A stretch of 64,000 nt of DNA from contig NZ_JAOCQD020000001.1 of NCBI RefSeq assembly GCF_025290835.2, forward strand, positions 62,001 to 126,000, written 5' to 3'. The translations under genes and the position numbers were made by a program. Numbering within the stretch: the first letter of the stretch is position 1; every line of letters begins with the position of its first letter. Below the pieces are notes generated by a model that was not told the origin of the DNA, ran no database searches, and worked only from the letters and a program-made list of their open reading frames with translations. Positions 34,678-47,105 of the stretch are shown here, one piece after another. The stretch is from Aquabacterium sp. OR-4 (GTDB lineage Bacteria > Pseudomonadota > Gammaproteobacteria > Burkholderiales > Burkholderiaceae_C).

Positions 34678-35733
34678 ATGTCCAAGATCCTGCGCCGCCA
34701 TGTCCTCGCCCTGCCGCTGGCCGCGGCGCCGCTGCTGGGCGCCGTGCCCGCCGCCCGGGCCCAGGCGCCCGGACCGGCGCTCGAGAAGCCCCAGCTCACG
34801 CTGGCCGTGGGCGGCAAGAACCTGCTGTACTACCTGCCGCTGACCATCGCCGAGCAGCTGGGCTACTTCAAGGCCGAGGGCCTGGAGATCAAGATCGTCG
34901 ACTTCGCCGGCGGCAGCCAGGCGCTGCGGGCGCTGGTGGGCGGCAGTGCCGATGTGGTGAGCGGTGCCTTCGAGCACACGGTCAACATGCAGCCCAAGGG
35001 GCAGAAGCTGCGCGCCATCGCACTGATGGGCCGCGCGCCGCAGATCGTGCTGGCCATCAACCCCAAGAGCCTGCCCGGCTTCAAGACCGTGGCCGACCTG
35101 AAGGGCAAGAAGATCGGCGTCACCGCGCCGGGCAGCAGCACCAACGTGATGACCAACTTCGTGCTCGCCAAGGCGGGCCTGAAGCCCGGCGACGTGAGCA
35201 TCATCGGCGTGGGTGCCGGCAACGGCGCGGTGGCGGCGGTGCGCAGCGGCCAGGTCGACGCGATTGCCAACCTCGACCCGGTGATCTCGCTGCTCAGCCG
35301 CGGCAACGACATCCGCATCGTCAGCGACACGCGCATCGTGGCCGAGGCCGAGCGCGTGTTCGGCGGCCCGATGCCGGCCGGCTGCCTGTACGTGCCGCAG
35401 GCCTTCGTCGACAAGAACCCGCGCACCGTGCAGGCGCTGGCCAATGCCATCGTGCGCGCCAACCAGTGGATCCAGAAGGCCGGCCCCGGCGACATCATCA
35501 AGGCCGTGCCCGAGAGCTATCTGCTGGGCGACCGCGCGGTCTACCTCGACGCCTTCCTGGCCGCCAAGGGCGCGCTGTCGCCCGACGGCCTGTTTCCCGA
35601 CAAGGGCCCCGAGACGGCGCTGCGCGCACTGGCCAGCATCGACCCCGAGATCGGCAAGGCCACGATCGACCTGAAGGCCGTCTACACCAATGATTTCGTG
35701 AAGGCCGCGCTGGCCAAGTACCCGCCCAAGTGA
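34678..35733 (+). CDS. ABC transporter periplasmic substrate-binding protein (SsuA/NMT1-like)
   Basis: This protein has 351 residues. The signal peptide begins MSKILRRHVLALPLAAAP and ends near ARAQA, with possible Tat character (RR). The mature chain follows the NMT1/SsuA fold: YYLPLTIAEQLGYFKAEGLEIKIVDF, GSQALRALVGGSADVVSGA, DLKGKKIGVTAPGSSTN and VAAVRSGQVDAIANLDP. It forms an operon with the ATPase (10-nt gap) and permease genes that follow. The family transports sulfonates, nitrate, taurine, pyrimidine precursors or aromatics. The exact ligand is not determined. Confidence 0.92.
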   Translation: MSKILRRHVLALPLAAAPLLGAVPAARAQAPGPALEKPQLTLAVGGKNLLYYLPLTIAEQLGYFKAEGLEIKIVDFAGGSQALRALVGGSADVVSGAFEHTVNMQPKGQKLRAIALMGRAPQIVLAINPKSLPGFKTVADLKGKKIGVTAPGSSTNVMTNFVLAKAGLKPGDVSIIGVGAGNGAVAAVRSGQVDAIANLDPVISLLSRGNDIRIVSDTRIVAEAERVFGGPMPAGCLYVPQAFVDKNPRTVQALANAIVRANQWIQKAGPGDIIKAVPESYLLGDRAVYLDAFLAAKGALSPDGLFPDKGPETALRALASIDPEIGKATIDLKAVYTNDFVKAALAKYPPK

Positions 35734-35743
35734 GCGGCCTGCC

Positions 35744-36568
35744 TTGACCGAAGCCTCCACACCGCCGGCCCTGCAGCTGGCCGACGCCAGCGTCACCTTC
35801 GTCTCGCGCGAGCAACCCGGCCAGCGCTACACCGCGGTGCAGGGCGTCTCGCTGGCCGTGGGCGCGGGCGAGTTCGTCTCGGTGGTGGGCCCCACCGGCT
35901 GCGGCAAGAGCACGCTGCTGAACCTGGCCGCCGGGCTGCTGGCGCCGTCCACCGGCACGGTGCAGGTGTTCGGCCAGCCGCTCGCGGGCATCAACGCGCG
36001 CGCCGGCTACATGTTCCAGGCCGAGAGCCTGATGCCCTGGCGCAGCGCCCTGGGCAATGTGATGGCGGGGCTCGAGTTCCGCGGCGTGCCGGCCGATCAG
36101 GCCCGCGTGCAGGCCGAAGACTGGCTGCGCCGCGTGGGCCTGGGCGCCTTTGGCGACCGCTACCCGCACCAGATGAGCGGCGGCATGCGCAAGCGCGCCA
36201 GCCTGGCCCAGACCCTGGTGCTCGACCCCGACATCATCCTGATGGACGAGCCCTTCTCGGCGCTGGACGTGCAGACCCGGCAGCTGATGGAAAACGAGGT
36301 GCTGGCGCTGTGGCAGGCGAAGAAGAAAGCCATTCTCTTCATCACGCATGACCTGGACGAAGCCATCGCCATGAGCGACCGCGTGGTGGTGATGAGCGCC
36401 GGCCCGGCCAGCCGGCCGATCGGCGAGTTCGCCATCGATCTCGCGCGTCCACGCGATGTCGCCGAGGTGCGCACCACGCCGGCCTTCATCGCCCTGCACC
36501 AGGCCATCTGGGCCGTGCTGAGGGACGAAGTGCTCAAGGGCTACCAGCAGCAATTGCAAGTGAAGTGA
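35744..36568 (+). CDS. ABC transporter ATP-binding protein (SsuB/TauB-like)
   Basis: This is the nucleotide-binding subunit of the importer, 274 residues. The start is a TTG at 35744; no ATG occurs before the conserved region. Walker A is GPTGCGKSTLL, the Q-loop is in MFQAESLMPWR, the signature is MSGGMRKR, Walker B is IILMDEPFSALD, and the switch His is in FITHDLDEA. Length and motifs fit the nitrate/sulfonate/taurine group. The stop overlaps the permease GTG start. Confidence 0.94.
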   Translation: MTEASTPPALQLADASVTFVSREQPGQRYTAVQGVSLAVGAGEFVSVVGPTGCGKSTLLNLAAGLLAPSTGTVQVFGQPLAGINARAGYMFQAESLMPWRSALGNVMAGLEFRGVPADQARVQAEDWLRRVGLGAFGDRYPHQMSGGMRKRASLAQTLVLDPDIILMDEPFSALDVQTRQLMENEVLALWQAKKKAILFITHDLDEAIAMSDRVVVMSAGPASRPIGEFAIDLARPRDVAEVRTTPAFIALHQAIWAVLRDEVLKGYQQQLQVK

Positions 36569-37404
36569 GCCGCAGCATGTGGGACGCGATCAAACCCAAC
36601 CCCCGCAACCTGCGCGCCTGGCAGGTGGCCCTGCTGCTGGCCATCGTCGGCGCCTGGCACGTGCTCACCACGCCGGGCCTGCTGCCGCCGCTGTTCTTCA
36701 GCAACGACCAGCAGGCGGCCTTCTTCTTCGGCGAGCCGGTGAAGGTGGCGCAACGCATCTGGCGCTGGTTCGTGGCCGATGGCGACATCTACGGCCACCT
36801 CGGCGTGACCCTGATCGAGACCGTGCTGGCCTTTGCCATCGGCGCCGCCGCCGGCCTGGGCGGCGGCCTGTGGCTGGCGCTGCAGCCCATGGCCAGCGCG
36901 CTGCTCGAGCCCTACATCAAGGCCGCCAACTCGATGCCGCGCATCATCCTGGCGCCGATCTTCGCGGTGTGGTTCGGGCTGGGCATCGCCAGCAAGGTGG
37001 CGTTGGGCGTCACGCTGGTGTTCTTCATCGTCTTCTTCAACGTCTACCAGGGCGTGAAGGAGGTCAGCCCGGTGATCCTGGCCAACGCCCGCATGCTGGG
37101 CGCCAGCCCGCGCCAGCTGCTGCGCAGCGTGTACCTGCCCAGCGCCACCAGCTGGGTGTTCTCGAGCCTGCACACCAGCGTGGGCCTGGCCTTCGTGGGC
37201 GCGGTGGTGGGCGAGTACCTGGGCTCGGCCAGCGGCGTGGGCTACCTGATCCACCAGGCCGAGGGCGTGTTCGACATCAACACCGTGATGGCCGGCATCG
37301 TGGTGCTCACCGGCTTTGCGCTGGCGCTCGACGGCGCCGTGGGCCGGCTGGAGCGGCGCCTGCTGAAGTGGCAGCCGCGGGGCGGCGAGAGCGAGCGGCT
37401 TTGA
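36565..37404 (+). CDS. ABC transporter permease (SsuC/TauC-like)
   Basis: This is the membrane subunit of the importer, with six predicted helices in 279 residues. The EAA-like cytoplasmic loop is visible as EVSPVILANARMLGASPRQLLRSVYLPSA. The first listed start is a GTG at 36565 overlapping the ATPase stop (GTGA), consistent with coupling. An ATG at 36577 would give 275 residues and is equally possible. This gene ends the three-gene operon, and the DyP gene converges 60 nt later. Confidence 0.92.
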   Translation: MSRSMWDAIKPNPRNLRAWQVALLLAIVGAWHVLTTPGLLPPLFFSNDQQAAFFFGEPVKVAQRIWRWFVADGDIYGHLGVTLIETVLAFAIGAAAGLGGGLWLALQPMASALLEPYIKAANSMPRIILAPIFAVWFGLGIASKVALGVTLVFFIVFFNVYQGVKEVSPVILANARMLGASPRQLLRSVYLPSATSWVFSSLHTSVGLAFVGAVVGEYLGSASGVGYLIHQAEGVFDINTVMAGIVVLTGFALALDGAVGRLERRLLKWQPRGGESERL

Positions 37405-37464
37405 GCCGCGGCACGCGGGCCGCGCAACACGGGCGGGCCGCTGGTGGCGCCCGGTCGGTGCCGG

Positions 37465-38991
37465 TCAAACGCCGCTGATGTCGCCTGCCGCCAGCGCCTG
37501 CAGCGCCGGCTGCGTGAGGTACAGCAGGTAGACCGTGCCGCGGGTGCTCACCATGGGCCGCAGGCCGGCCATGCGCCGCGCCGGCGTGCCCGGCGCGCCG
37601 GGCACTTCGAGCCAGGCGTTCGGGTCGTCGTGCTGGCCGATCAGCGGGTCTTTGGCGGTGCCGCGGTCGTTGGGGCCCAGCGGCTTGCGGTCGGCCCAGG
37701 CGCCCAGCAGGTGCTCGAACTGGTCTTCGAGGCTGGCGCAGAAGAACAGGCCCAGCAGGCCGCGCGGCTCGGTGTTGCGCCGGTCGTCGCGCGGGCTGGG
37801 CGTGAGCGCGGCGTCGGGCGTCCAGCGCGGGCCGTAGGGCATGCCGCGGCGCATCAGCGGGCGGCGCTTGTTCTGCACCAGCGGATCGCTGCGCGGGTTC
37901 ATGCGCCGCAGGTGGCTGCCCATGGGGCAGCCTTCGCCGCGCGCATCGTCCTTGAAGTCGAAGCCGTTGTACAGGGCACCCGGCGCCGGGATACCGGCAC
38001 CACCCGCCGGGCGGGTTGGCCAGCCGGCTTCGGACGGCCGGGCGCCCGGCTGGCTCGCTTCGGCAGCGTCCGCGCCAGGCGGGCGCATCAGCCGCCCGTC
38101 GCGCCAGCGGCCGCACCACTTGGCCATCACCCACTCGGGCGATTCACCCAACTGCTGCGCCAACTGCTGCGCCTGGGCGTGGAAGGCGTCTTCGTCCTGC
38201 GCCAGCTTGCGGTAGGCACCAAAGCTGGCGTGGCGGAAGAAGGCCGCTGCCGCGGGCGCCTCGGGCAGGCGCCAGGGGTTGGCGCCATCGTCGTTGGCAT
38301 GGCCCAGCAGCAGCTCGCCGGGTGCATGGCGCGCCGGCTGTTGCGGCTTCTCGCGGTGCAGGCCCACGAAGCGCGGGTTGGAGATGCCGTCCACATAGCC
38401 GAAGTGCACGATGCGCTGGCCGGCCTCGTCGAACAGGTGCTGGCCGTCGCTGCGGCCGCTGTCCCAGCCGCCCAGGCCGTCGGCGCCGTCGAGCGCGCGC
38501 AGCGCCTGGGTGCGTTCGTCCAGCGCGTGCAGGGTGTCGGCCTGCAGCGACACCAGCAGGTGGGCCGTGCGGTGGCCGAAGGCCGGCTCCCAGTGCGGCG
38601 GTGCGTTGTCGCCGGTATCGCCCAGGCGGCGCGCGGCGCGCGGCACGGCGCCTTCGCTGAAGGCCGGCGCGTACTGGCGCAGCAGGGTCTGCAGCGGCGC
38701 CGGCAGGCCCAGCGCCTGCAGGCCGGCAAAGCTCAGGCCGATGTTCAGCGCAAAGCCCTGCGCCTCGCGCGGGGCGTAGGCGATCTCGCGCAGCGCCTCG
38801 ATGCCCAGCCAGCCCTGGGCCAGCAGCGCCTGCAGCCAGCGGCGGGCGGCAGCGCCGTCGCTGATCTGCAGCAGCAGCTGGCGGCCGCGGCGGTAGCCGT
38901 AGCCATACACCGCCAGCTGCTGCACGCCGGCCTCGGCCGGCAGCGGCAGCCAGCCCGGCTGCAGCGCCGCCGGCCTGGACGGCGCGTTCAC
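37465..38991 (-). CDS. DyP-type peroxidase family protein
   Basis: This is a heme peroxidase of the DyP superfamily with 508 residues and no signal peptide. The distal motif GXXDG is present as FGYVDGISNPRF. A proximal histidine candidate lies in CPMGSHLRRMNPRSD, and a distal arginine in RRGMPYGPRW. The start is a GTG at 38991 overlapping the P450-like stop (GTGA), so translation is probably coupled. About 27 residues before GALYNGFDF are encoded by a palindromic element also seen in hypF (37974-38062). The partner gene suggests the peroxidase acts with the P450-like protein, perhaps on a common substrate or peroxide. That link is inference. Confidence 0.88.
   Translation of the reverse strand: MNAPSRPAALQPGWLPLPAEAGVQQLAVYGYGYRRGRQLLLQISDGAAARRWLQALLAQGWLGIEALREIAYAPREAQGFALNIGLSFAGLQALGLPAPLQTLLRQYAPAFSEGAVPRAARRLGDTGDNAPPHWEPAFGHRTAHLLVSLQADTLHALDERTQALRALDGADGLGGWDSGRSDGQHLFDEAGQRIVHFGYVDGISNPRFVGLHREKPQQPARHAPGELLLGHANDDGANPWRLPEAPAAAAFFRHASFGAYRKLAQDEDAFHAQAQQLAQQLGESPEWVMAKWCGRWRDGRLMRPPGADAAEASQPGARPSEAGWPTRPAGGAGIPAPGALYNGFDFKDDARGEGCPMGSHLRRMNPRSDPLVQNKRRPLMRRGMPYGPRWTPDAALTPSPRDDRRNTEPRGLLGLFFCASLEDQFEHLLGAWADRKPLGPNDRGTAKDPLIGQHDDPNAWLEVPGAPGTPARRMAGLRPMVSTRGTVYLLYLTQPALQALAAGDISGV
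37974..38062. repeat. Dispersed palindromic GC-rich element, copy 2 (inside DyP gene)
   Basis: This is the counterpart of the element at 1172-1263. It shares the 17-mer CCACCCGCCGGGCGGGT and the same order of GCCGGCT, GGCGCCCGG and TTCG blocks. It lies in frame in the DyP gene and encodes a Pro/Ala/Gly-rich loop. Both copies are in the same orientation on the plus strand. Confidence 0.6.
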
Positions 38992-40829
38992 CGCGCCCTC
39001 TCTTTCAGGGCGTGGTGGATGTCGACCACCGGCGCGGCCGGGTAGGCGCTGTAGAAGTAGCCACCCACCGGCGCGGTGTTGTACTGCCGCGCCTTGGCCA
39101 CGAAGGCCTCGGGATGGTCGGCCACCGGCAGCGGTGGCGCATCTTCCAGGTACTGGTAGATCGAGTCGAACAGCGGGCCCACGGTGCGCGAGAAGTGCTT
39201 GAGGTACTCGTCGAAGGCGCCGTCGAAGGCGGTGAACAGGCCCAGGCGGGTGTCGTTGTCGAGCAGCATGAACCAGGCGAAGTGCACATGCCGGGCTTCG
39301 TCGAGCTTCATCTCGATGCGCGGCGCGGCCACGGCGATGGTGGCCTTGAGCTTCTCGGCGTTTTCGGCCACCGGCGCCTTGATCTTCATGATCACGGCCA
39401 GCGGCTGCTGGGTGATGGCGCGGTCGCGGCTGTACTCCAGCATCAGCTTGTCGCAGCGAAAGCCCCAGGTCTTTTGCAGCGCGGCCGGCTCGCCGCTGTC
39501 GGTGTCGAGGCTGCGGGTGATGCCGGGCAGCATCAGCACGCGGCGCACGGTCTCGAGCACCAGCGGCAGCGCCAGGTAGGCGCCGATGCAGTCGTGCACA
39601 TGCTGGGCGCCGGCATCGCCGCTGGCCGCGGCGCCGAAGATCAGCGGATCGCCGCGGTCGCCAAACTCGGCCGCGCGCGGCCGCGCCTCGCGGGTGCCGG
39701 CGCCGATGGCCAGCAACACCAGGCTGCCGGCCTTCAGCGTGCCCAGCGGCTGGCCGGCCTGGCTGAGGGGCAGGTCGCTGATGACCTGGCGCGGCAGAAA
39801 CGCGGCCGGCGGGTTGTCGGCCAGCGCGTCGACGATGCGGCGCTGCAGCCGGCTGCGCTGCGGCGTGCCGGGCTGCGCGGCATGGGCCTCGGCGATGGCC
39901 TCGGTGAGCGCGCCCTGCGGTGCCGACATCAGGGCCTGCAGCGCGATGCTGACGCAGGCCTGCAGATTGCCGATGGTGCCGGCGATCAGCCCGCCCACCA
40001 GCGAGGCCTGCTCGGTGCCCGACAGCTCGCTGGGCTCGGCCACCAGGCGCGCGCACACCGGCTGGAAGTTCTTGAGCGCCTCGATGCCACGCGCCTGGCC
40101 GATGGCCGCCAGGTTGTGCTGCAGCTCGCGCACGTCGTCGGGCACCTCGCCGCGTGCGTAGTCGCCCAGCACCGCCACGCAGCGCTGCAGAAACAGCGCG
40201 CCCGACCGCTGCGCCGCCACCGGCACCGCGGGGTCGTAGCTGAAGTGCCGGCCGATGATCTGGTAGACCAGATGCTGGTAGCCGTAGCGCATGGCGGCTT
40301 CGAGGTACGGATGCTCGTGCAGCGGAAAGCCGAACAGCAGCGCCGCAAAGCGCAGGCCCACCTGCTCGGCCAGCGCGGCCGCGTCGAACCGGCGTTGCTT
40401 GAGCGGCAGCACCGCGGCAGCGCGCCAGGCAATGTCGATCAGCGCGGCCAGCTCGGCCGGCTGGTACTTCAGCAGGCGCTGCGCAAAGCCGCGCTGCATG
40501 GCGTGGGCCATGCCGTCGAGCCCCAGCATGAAGGTGCCGCTGCCCAGGGCCGCATAGGGCGCATTGCTGAAGTGGCGGTCGTCGCGCATGGCCTGGTCGA
40601 TGTGCTCGCGCGCGGTGAGCAGCGTGACCGTCTGGTGGAAGGCCGGCACGGCGCCCGGCGCGGCGGGGTCGGGCGCGGCCTGGGCCATGCTTTGAAACTG
40701 CAGCAGCCGTGGCTCGCGCAGCAGCTGGGCATACAGCCCGGCGCGCGCCTCGTCACACGACAGCACCTGCAGCAGGCGCTGGTTGAACTGGAACGGCGTG
40801 AGCGTGCCGGGCGCGTCGAGGTCGAGCAT
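38988..40829 (-). CDS. Atypical cytochrome P450-like protein with extra C-terminal domain
   Basis: This protein has 613 residues. The order of features over residues 1-450 is that of a bacterial P450: HFSNAPYAALGSGTFMLGLDG (C-helix area), an I-helix-like SLVGGLIAGTIGN, NPPAAFLPRQV, LKAGSLVLLAIGAGTREARP and a heme-loop cysteine in HVHDCIGAYLAL (Cys414). Key residues are altered: the K-helix ExxR is absent (DALADNPP), the I-helix acid-Thr pair is missing, and the heme loop has an insertion between FG and HDCIG. The last 150 residues (from about 460) form an extra domain, possibly a dimeric alpha+beta barrel, rich in conserved His/Trp (HVHFAWFMLLDNDTRLGLF). It may be a peroxide-using or isomerase-like heme protein. 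It overlaps the DyP gene by 4 nt. Confidence 0.75.
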   Translation of the reverse strand: MLDLDAPGTLTPFQFNQRLLQVLSCDEARAGLYAQLLREPRLLQFQSMAQAAPDPAAPGAVPAFHQTVTLLTAREHIDQAMRDDRHFSNAPYAALGSGTFMLGLDGMAHAMQRGFAQRLLKYQPAELAALIDIAWRAAAVLPLKQRRFDAAALAEQVGLRFAALLFGFPLHEHPYLEAAMRYGYQHLVYQIIGRHFSYDPAVPVAAQRSGALFLQRCVAVLGDYARGEVPDDVRELQHNLAAIGQARGIEALKNFQPVCARLVAEPSELSGTEQASLVGGLIAGTIGNLQACVSIALQALMSAPQGALTEAIAEAHAAQPGTPQRSRLQRRIVDALADNPPAAFLPRQVISDLPLSQAGQPLGTLKAGSLVLLAIGAGTREARPRAAEFGDRGDPLIFGAAASGDAGAQHVHDCIGAYLALPLVLETVRRVLMLPGITRSLDTDSGEPAALQKTWGFRCDKLMLEYSRDRAITQQPLAVIMKIKAPVAENAEKLKATIAVAAPRIEMKLDEARHVHFAWFMLLDNDTRLGLFTAFDGAFDEYLKHFSRTVGPLFDSIYQYLEDAPPLPVADHPEAFVAKARQYNTAPVGGYFYSAYPAAPVVDIHHALKERAR

Positions 40830-40840
40830 CGTGGCTGGGA

Positions 40841-40882
40841 CGTTGGCGTTGGCGTTGGCGTTGGCGTTGGCGTTGGCGTTGG
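40841..40882. repeat. Seven tandem copies of a hexanucleotide just upstream of the P450-like gene
   Basis: CGTTGG is repeated seven times without mismatch, ending 12 nt before the start codon of the P450-like gene. It lies in the 5' leader or core promoter, where a change in copy number would alter promoter or leader spacing by 6 nt per unit. The rest of 40830-41063 holds no gene. Confidence 0.9.
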
Positions 40883-41063
40883 CAGAAACCGGGGCGGCCG
40901 GCGAACCGGAGCGGCGATGGTGCCGTGGCCACCGGCCCGGCGTGAACCCCGCGCCTCTGGGCCCTCCCCCACATTGCGTAGGCGTCTGCTGCGGCGCTGC
41001 GGCATGCGCAACCAGCGGCGCGCCCGGCCGCCCCGGGCCGCCGCTGGCCGCCCGCGCGGCTGC

Positions 41064-45269
<4,206 letters not shown>

Positions 45270-45278
45270 AGCGATGCG

Positions 45279-45512
45279 TCAGGCCGCTGCCACGGCGGCG
45301 ACGCTGCCCGGCACGGCGGCGCGCCGGCCCGGCACCAAAGGCCAGCACCGGCCGCTGGCCGCCGCCGCCGGGTGGGCGGGCGATGGGGCGGAGGGTCGGG
45401 CGGACGGTCGGGTGGACGGAGAGTCGGACGGCGAGTCGGACGGAGAGGCGGACGGAGACGCGGACGTTGGGGCGGGCAGCGTCGCCAGGGTCAGGGCCAG
45501 CGGGACGAACAT
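45279..45512 (-). CDS. Possible small exported Ser/Pro-repeat protein
   Basis: This 77-residue ORF begins MFVPLALTLATLPAP, which could be a short signal sequence. It continues with an S-P-S-D/A-R repeat encoded by the 12-bp tandem repeat, and ends 10 nt before the GTG of the cyclase-STAND gene. No ribosome site is visible. The composition of this genome makes spurious ORFs common, so this may be only a leader region. Confidence 0.2.
   Translation of the reverse strand: MFVPLALTLATLPAPTSASPSASPSDSPSDSPSTRPSARPSAPSPAHPAAAASGRCWPLVPGRRAAVPGSVAAVAAA
45412..45466. repeat. 12-bp tandem repeat
   Basis: About four and a half copies of a unit close to TCGGACGGAGAG (variants with G for T at the start and C for A inside). 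It lies upstream of the cyclase-STAND gene. Related TCGGACGG-like bases precede it from about 45396. Confidence 0.65.
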
Positions 45513-45627
45513 CCCCGCACTCTAGGAGGCCGGCAGGTCCAGACGGCGTTGGCACATCAAGACAAACACGGGAAGCGTGGCGTGGCCGATACATTTACTC
45601 ACAGCCGCCGCCGTCAATCGATTGCAG

Positions 45628-45645
45628 AATGCGGGTTTACCCGCA
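45628..45645. promoter_or_regulatory. Inverted repeat, possible operator
   Basis: ATGCGGG-TTTA-CCCGCAT is a perfect 7-bp inverted repeat with a 4-nt AT centre, in the AT-richest part of the divergent region. It could be a repressor or activator site or a short hairpin. No matching regulator can be named. Confidence 0.35.
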
Positions 45646-45842
45646 TCATCAGCGGCCACCCCGGGTCGCCGCCCTGTCTTCAGGTGATGCCCCTGCGGCC
45701 TTGATGGCGGCCCAACCGACCCGGGTTGGCGCCACCGATGCCCCCCCACCCAGCTGCCGCAGCGTGCCGTGCCATGGCCCACGCCCAGCGTCAGCCCCGA
45801 GCGGCCGGTGACGCGCCGCACCACCGTCTGTCTGCCGTTGCC

Positions 45843-47105
45843 ATGACCCGCGCCCTGTTCGGCCCCGATCCGCTGCTGGCCCGCCTGTCGGCCCGCGTGC
45901 CCGGGATGATGTACGCCTGCGTGCTGGAGGCCGACGGCCGCCTGCACATGCCTTATGTGAGCGACAGCGTGCAGCGGCTCTACGGCCTGGCCCCCGACAC
46001 CGTGCGCCAGGATGCCCGGCTGCTGCTGCAACGCGTGCATCCGCACGATCTGCCGGCGCTGGCCGACGCCGCGCGCCACTCGGCCCGCACCGGCGCGCCG
46101 TGGCACGGCCGCTTCCGGGTGCACAGCGACGACGGCCACTGGCGCTGGCACGAAGGCCAATCGCAGGTGGAGCGGCAGACCGATGGCAGCGCCGTCTGGT
46201 ACGGCTACATCGACGATGTCACCGAGCGCCTGGACCACGCCGAGCTGAGCCAGCGCCTGCAGCGCCTGCAGGCCGCGCACCAGGGCCTGGCCGGCAGCCT
46301 GCAGCGCCTGGCGCACGAGCTGGCCACGCCGCTGGTGGCGGTGATCGGCCTGGTGCAGCTGCTGCTGCAGCATGGCGAGCTGCTGGCGCGCCACATCCGC
46401 GAGCGCCTCGAGCGCGTGCTGGGCGCCGGCCAGCACATGCAGACCCTGGTGCGCGACCTGGGCGACCTGGGCGCGCTGGAAGGCGGCCACCTGGCGGTGC
46501 ACTGCGCCCCGCTCGACCTGGCCGCCGCGGCCCACGAGGCGCATGGCCTGATGCAGGCCGTGGCCGTGCAGCGGCAGCTGGTGCTGACCGTGCACACCGA
46601 GGGCCCCTGCTGGGTGCTGGCCGACGCGCTGCGCCTGCGCCAGGTGCTGCTGAACCTGCTGGGCAATGCCTTCAAGTTCACGCCGGCCGGTGGCCAGGTG
46701 CGGCTGCAGCTGTCGGCCGGCGCCAGCCATGCCACGCTGGCCGTGCACGACAGCGGCCCGGGCATGGACGCGGCGCAGCTGGCCCAGCTGTTCGTGCCCT
46801 TTGCGCGCCTGGGCGCCGAGCGCCGCGGCATCGAGGGCAGCGGCCTGGGCCTGGCCCTGTGCCGCGGCCTGGTGGAGGCCATGGGCGGGCGCATCGGCGT
46901 GCAATCGGCCCCCGGCCAGGGCACCACGCTGGTGGTGGATCTGCCGCGGACGCTGCCGCCCGGCGTGGCCGACGCGTCGGCCGGCGACGCCGCCACGGCC
47001 GCGCCGGCGCTCAATCCACCAGACCGCTCACCCGCTCCACCCGCCGCTGCACCGCTGCCCGCAGCACATCCACCGGCCCGGCCGGCACAGCGGGCACCAG
47101 CGTGA
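45843..47105 (+). CDS. PAS-domain sensor histidine kinase (orphan, soluble)
   Basis: This is a 420-residue histidine kinase without transmembrane segments. A PAS fold covers about residues 15-130 (VSDSVQRLYGLAPDTV, HPHDLPALADAARH, WRWHEGQSQVE, GYIDDVTERLDHA). The dimerisation helix holds LAHELATPL with the phospho-acceptor His158. The ATP domain has NLLGNAFKFTPAGG (N box), HDSGPGM (G1) and GIEGSGLGLALCRGLV (G2). The C-terminal 60 residues are Ala/Pro-rich. Its last 95 nt overlap the end of recD on the other strand. No response regulator is adjacent; the nearest receiver protein is at 61918. Confidence 0.9.
   Translation: MTRALFGPDPLLARLSARVPGMMYACVLEADGRLHMPYVSDSVQRLYGLAPDTVRQDARLLLQRVHPHDLPALADAARHSARTGAPWHGRFRVHSDDGHWRWHEGQSQVERQTDGSAVWYGYIDDVTERLDHAELSQRLQRLQAAHQGLAGSLQRLAHELATPLVAVIGLVQLLLQHGELLARHIRERLERVLGAGQHMQTLVRDLGDLGALEGGHLAVHCAPLDLAAAAHEAHGLMQAVAVQRQLVLTVHTEGPCWVLADALRLRQVLLNLLGNAFKFTPAGGQVRLQLSAGASHATLAVHDSGPGMDAAQLAQLFVPFARLGAERRGIEGSGLGLALCRGLVEAMGGRIGVQSAPGQGTTLVVDLPRTLPPGVADASAGDAATAAPALNPPDRSPAPPAAAPLPAAHPPARPAQRAPA

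Larger units (their letters stand above)
45270..45842. other. Divergent intergenic region with repeats and a possible small ORF
   Basis: This 573-nt stretch separates the cyclase-STAND gene and the histidine kinase gene. It carries a 12-bp tandem repeat, an AT-richer core around 45575-45660 likely to hold promoters, an inverted repeat at 45628, and a small minus-strand ORF listed separately. The frame of the kinase is open back to 45726, but the residues there are unlike protein. Confidence 0.5.

Noticed and set aside
40841..40882. CRISPR-like array
   Set aside because: The units are contiguous hexamers without spacers.
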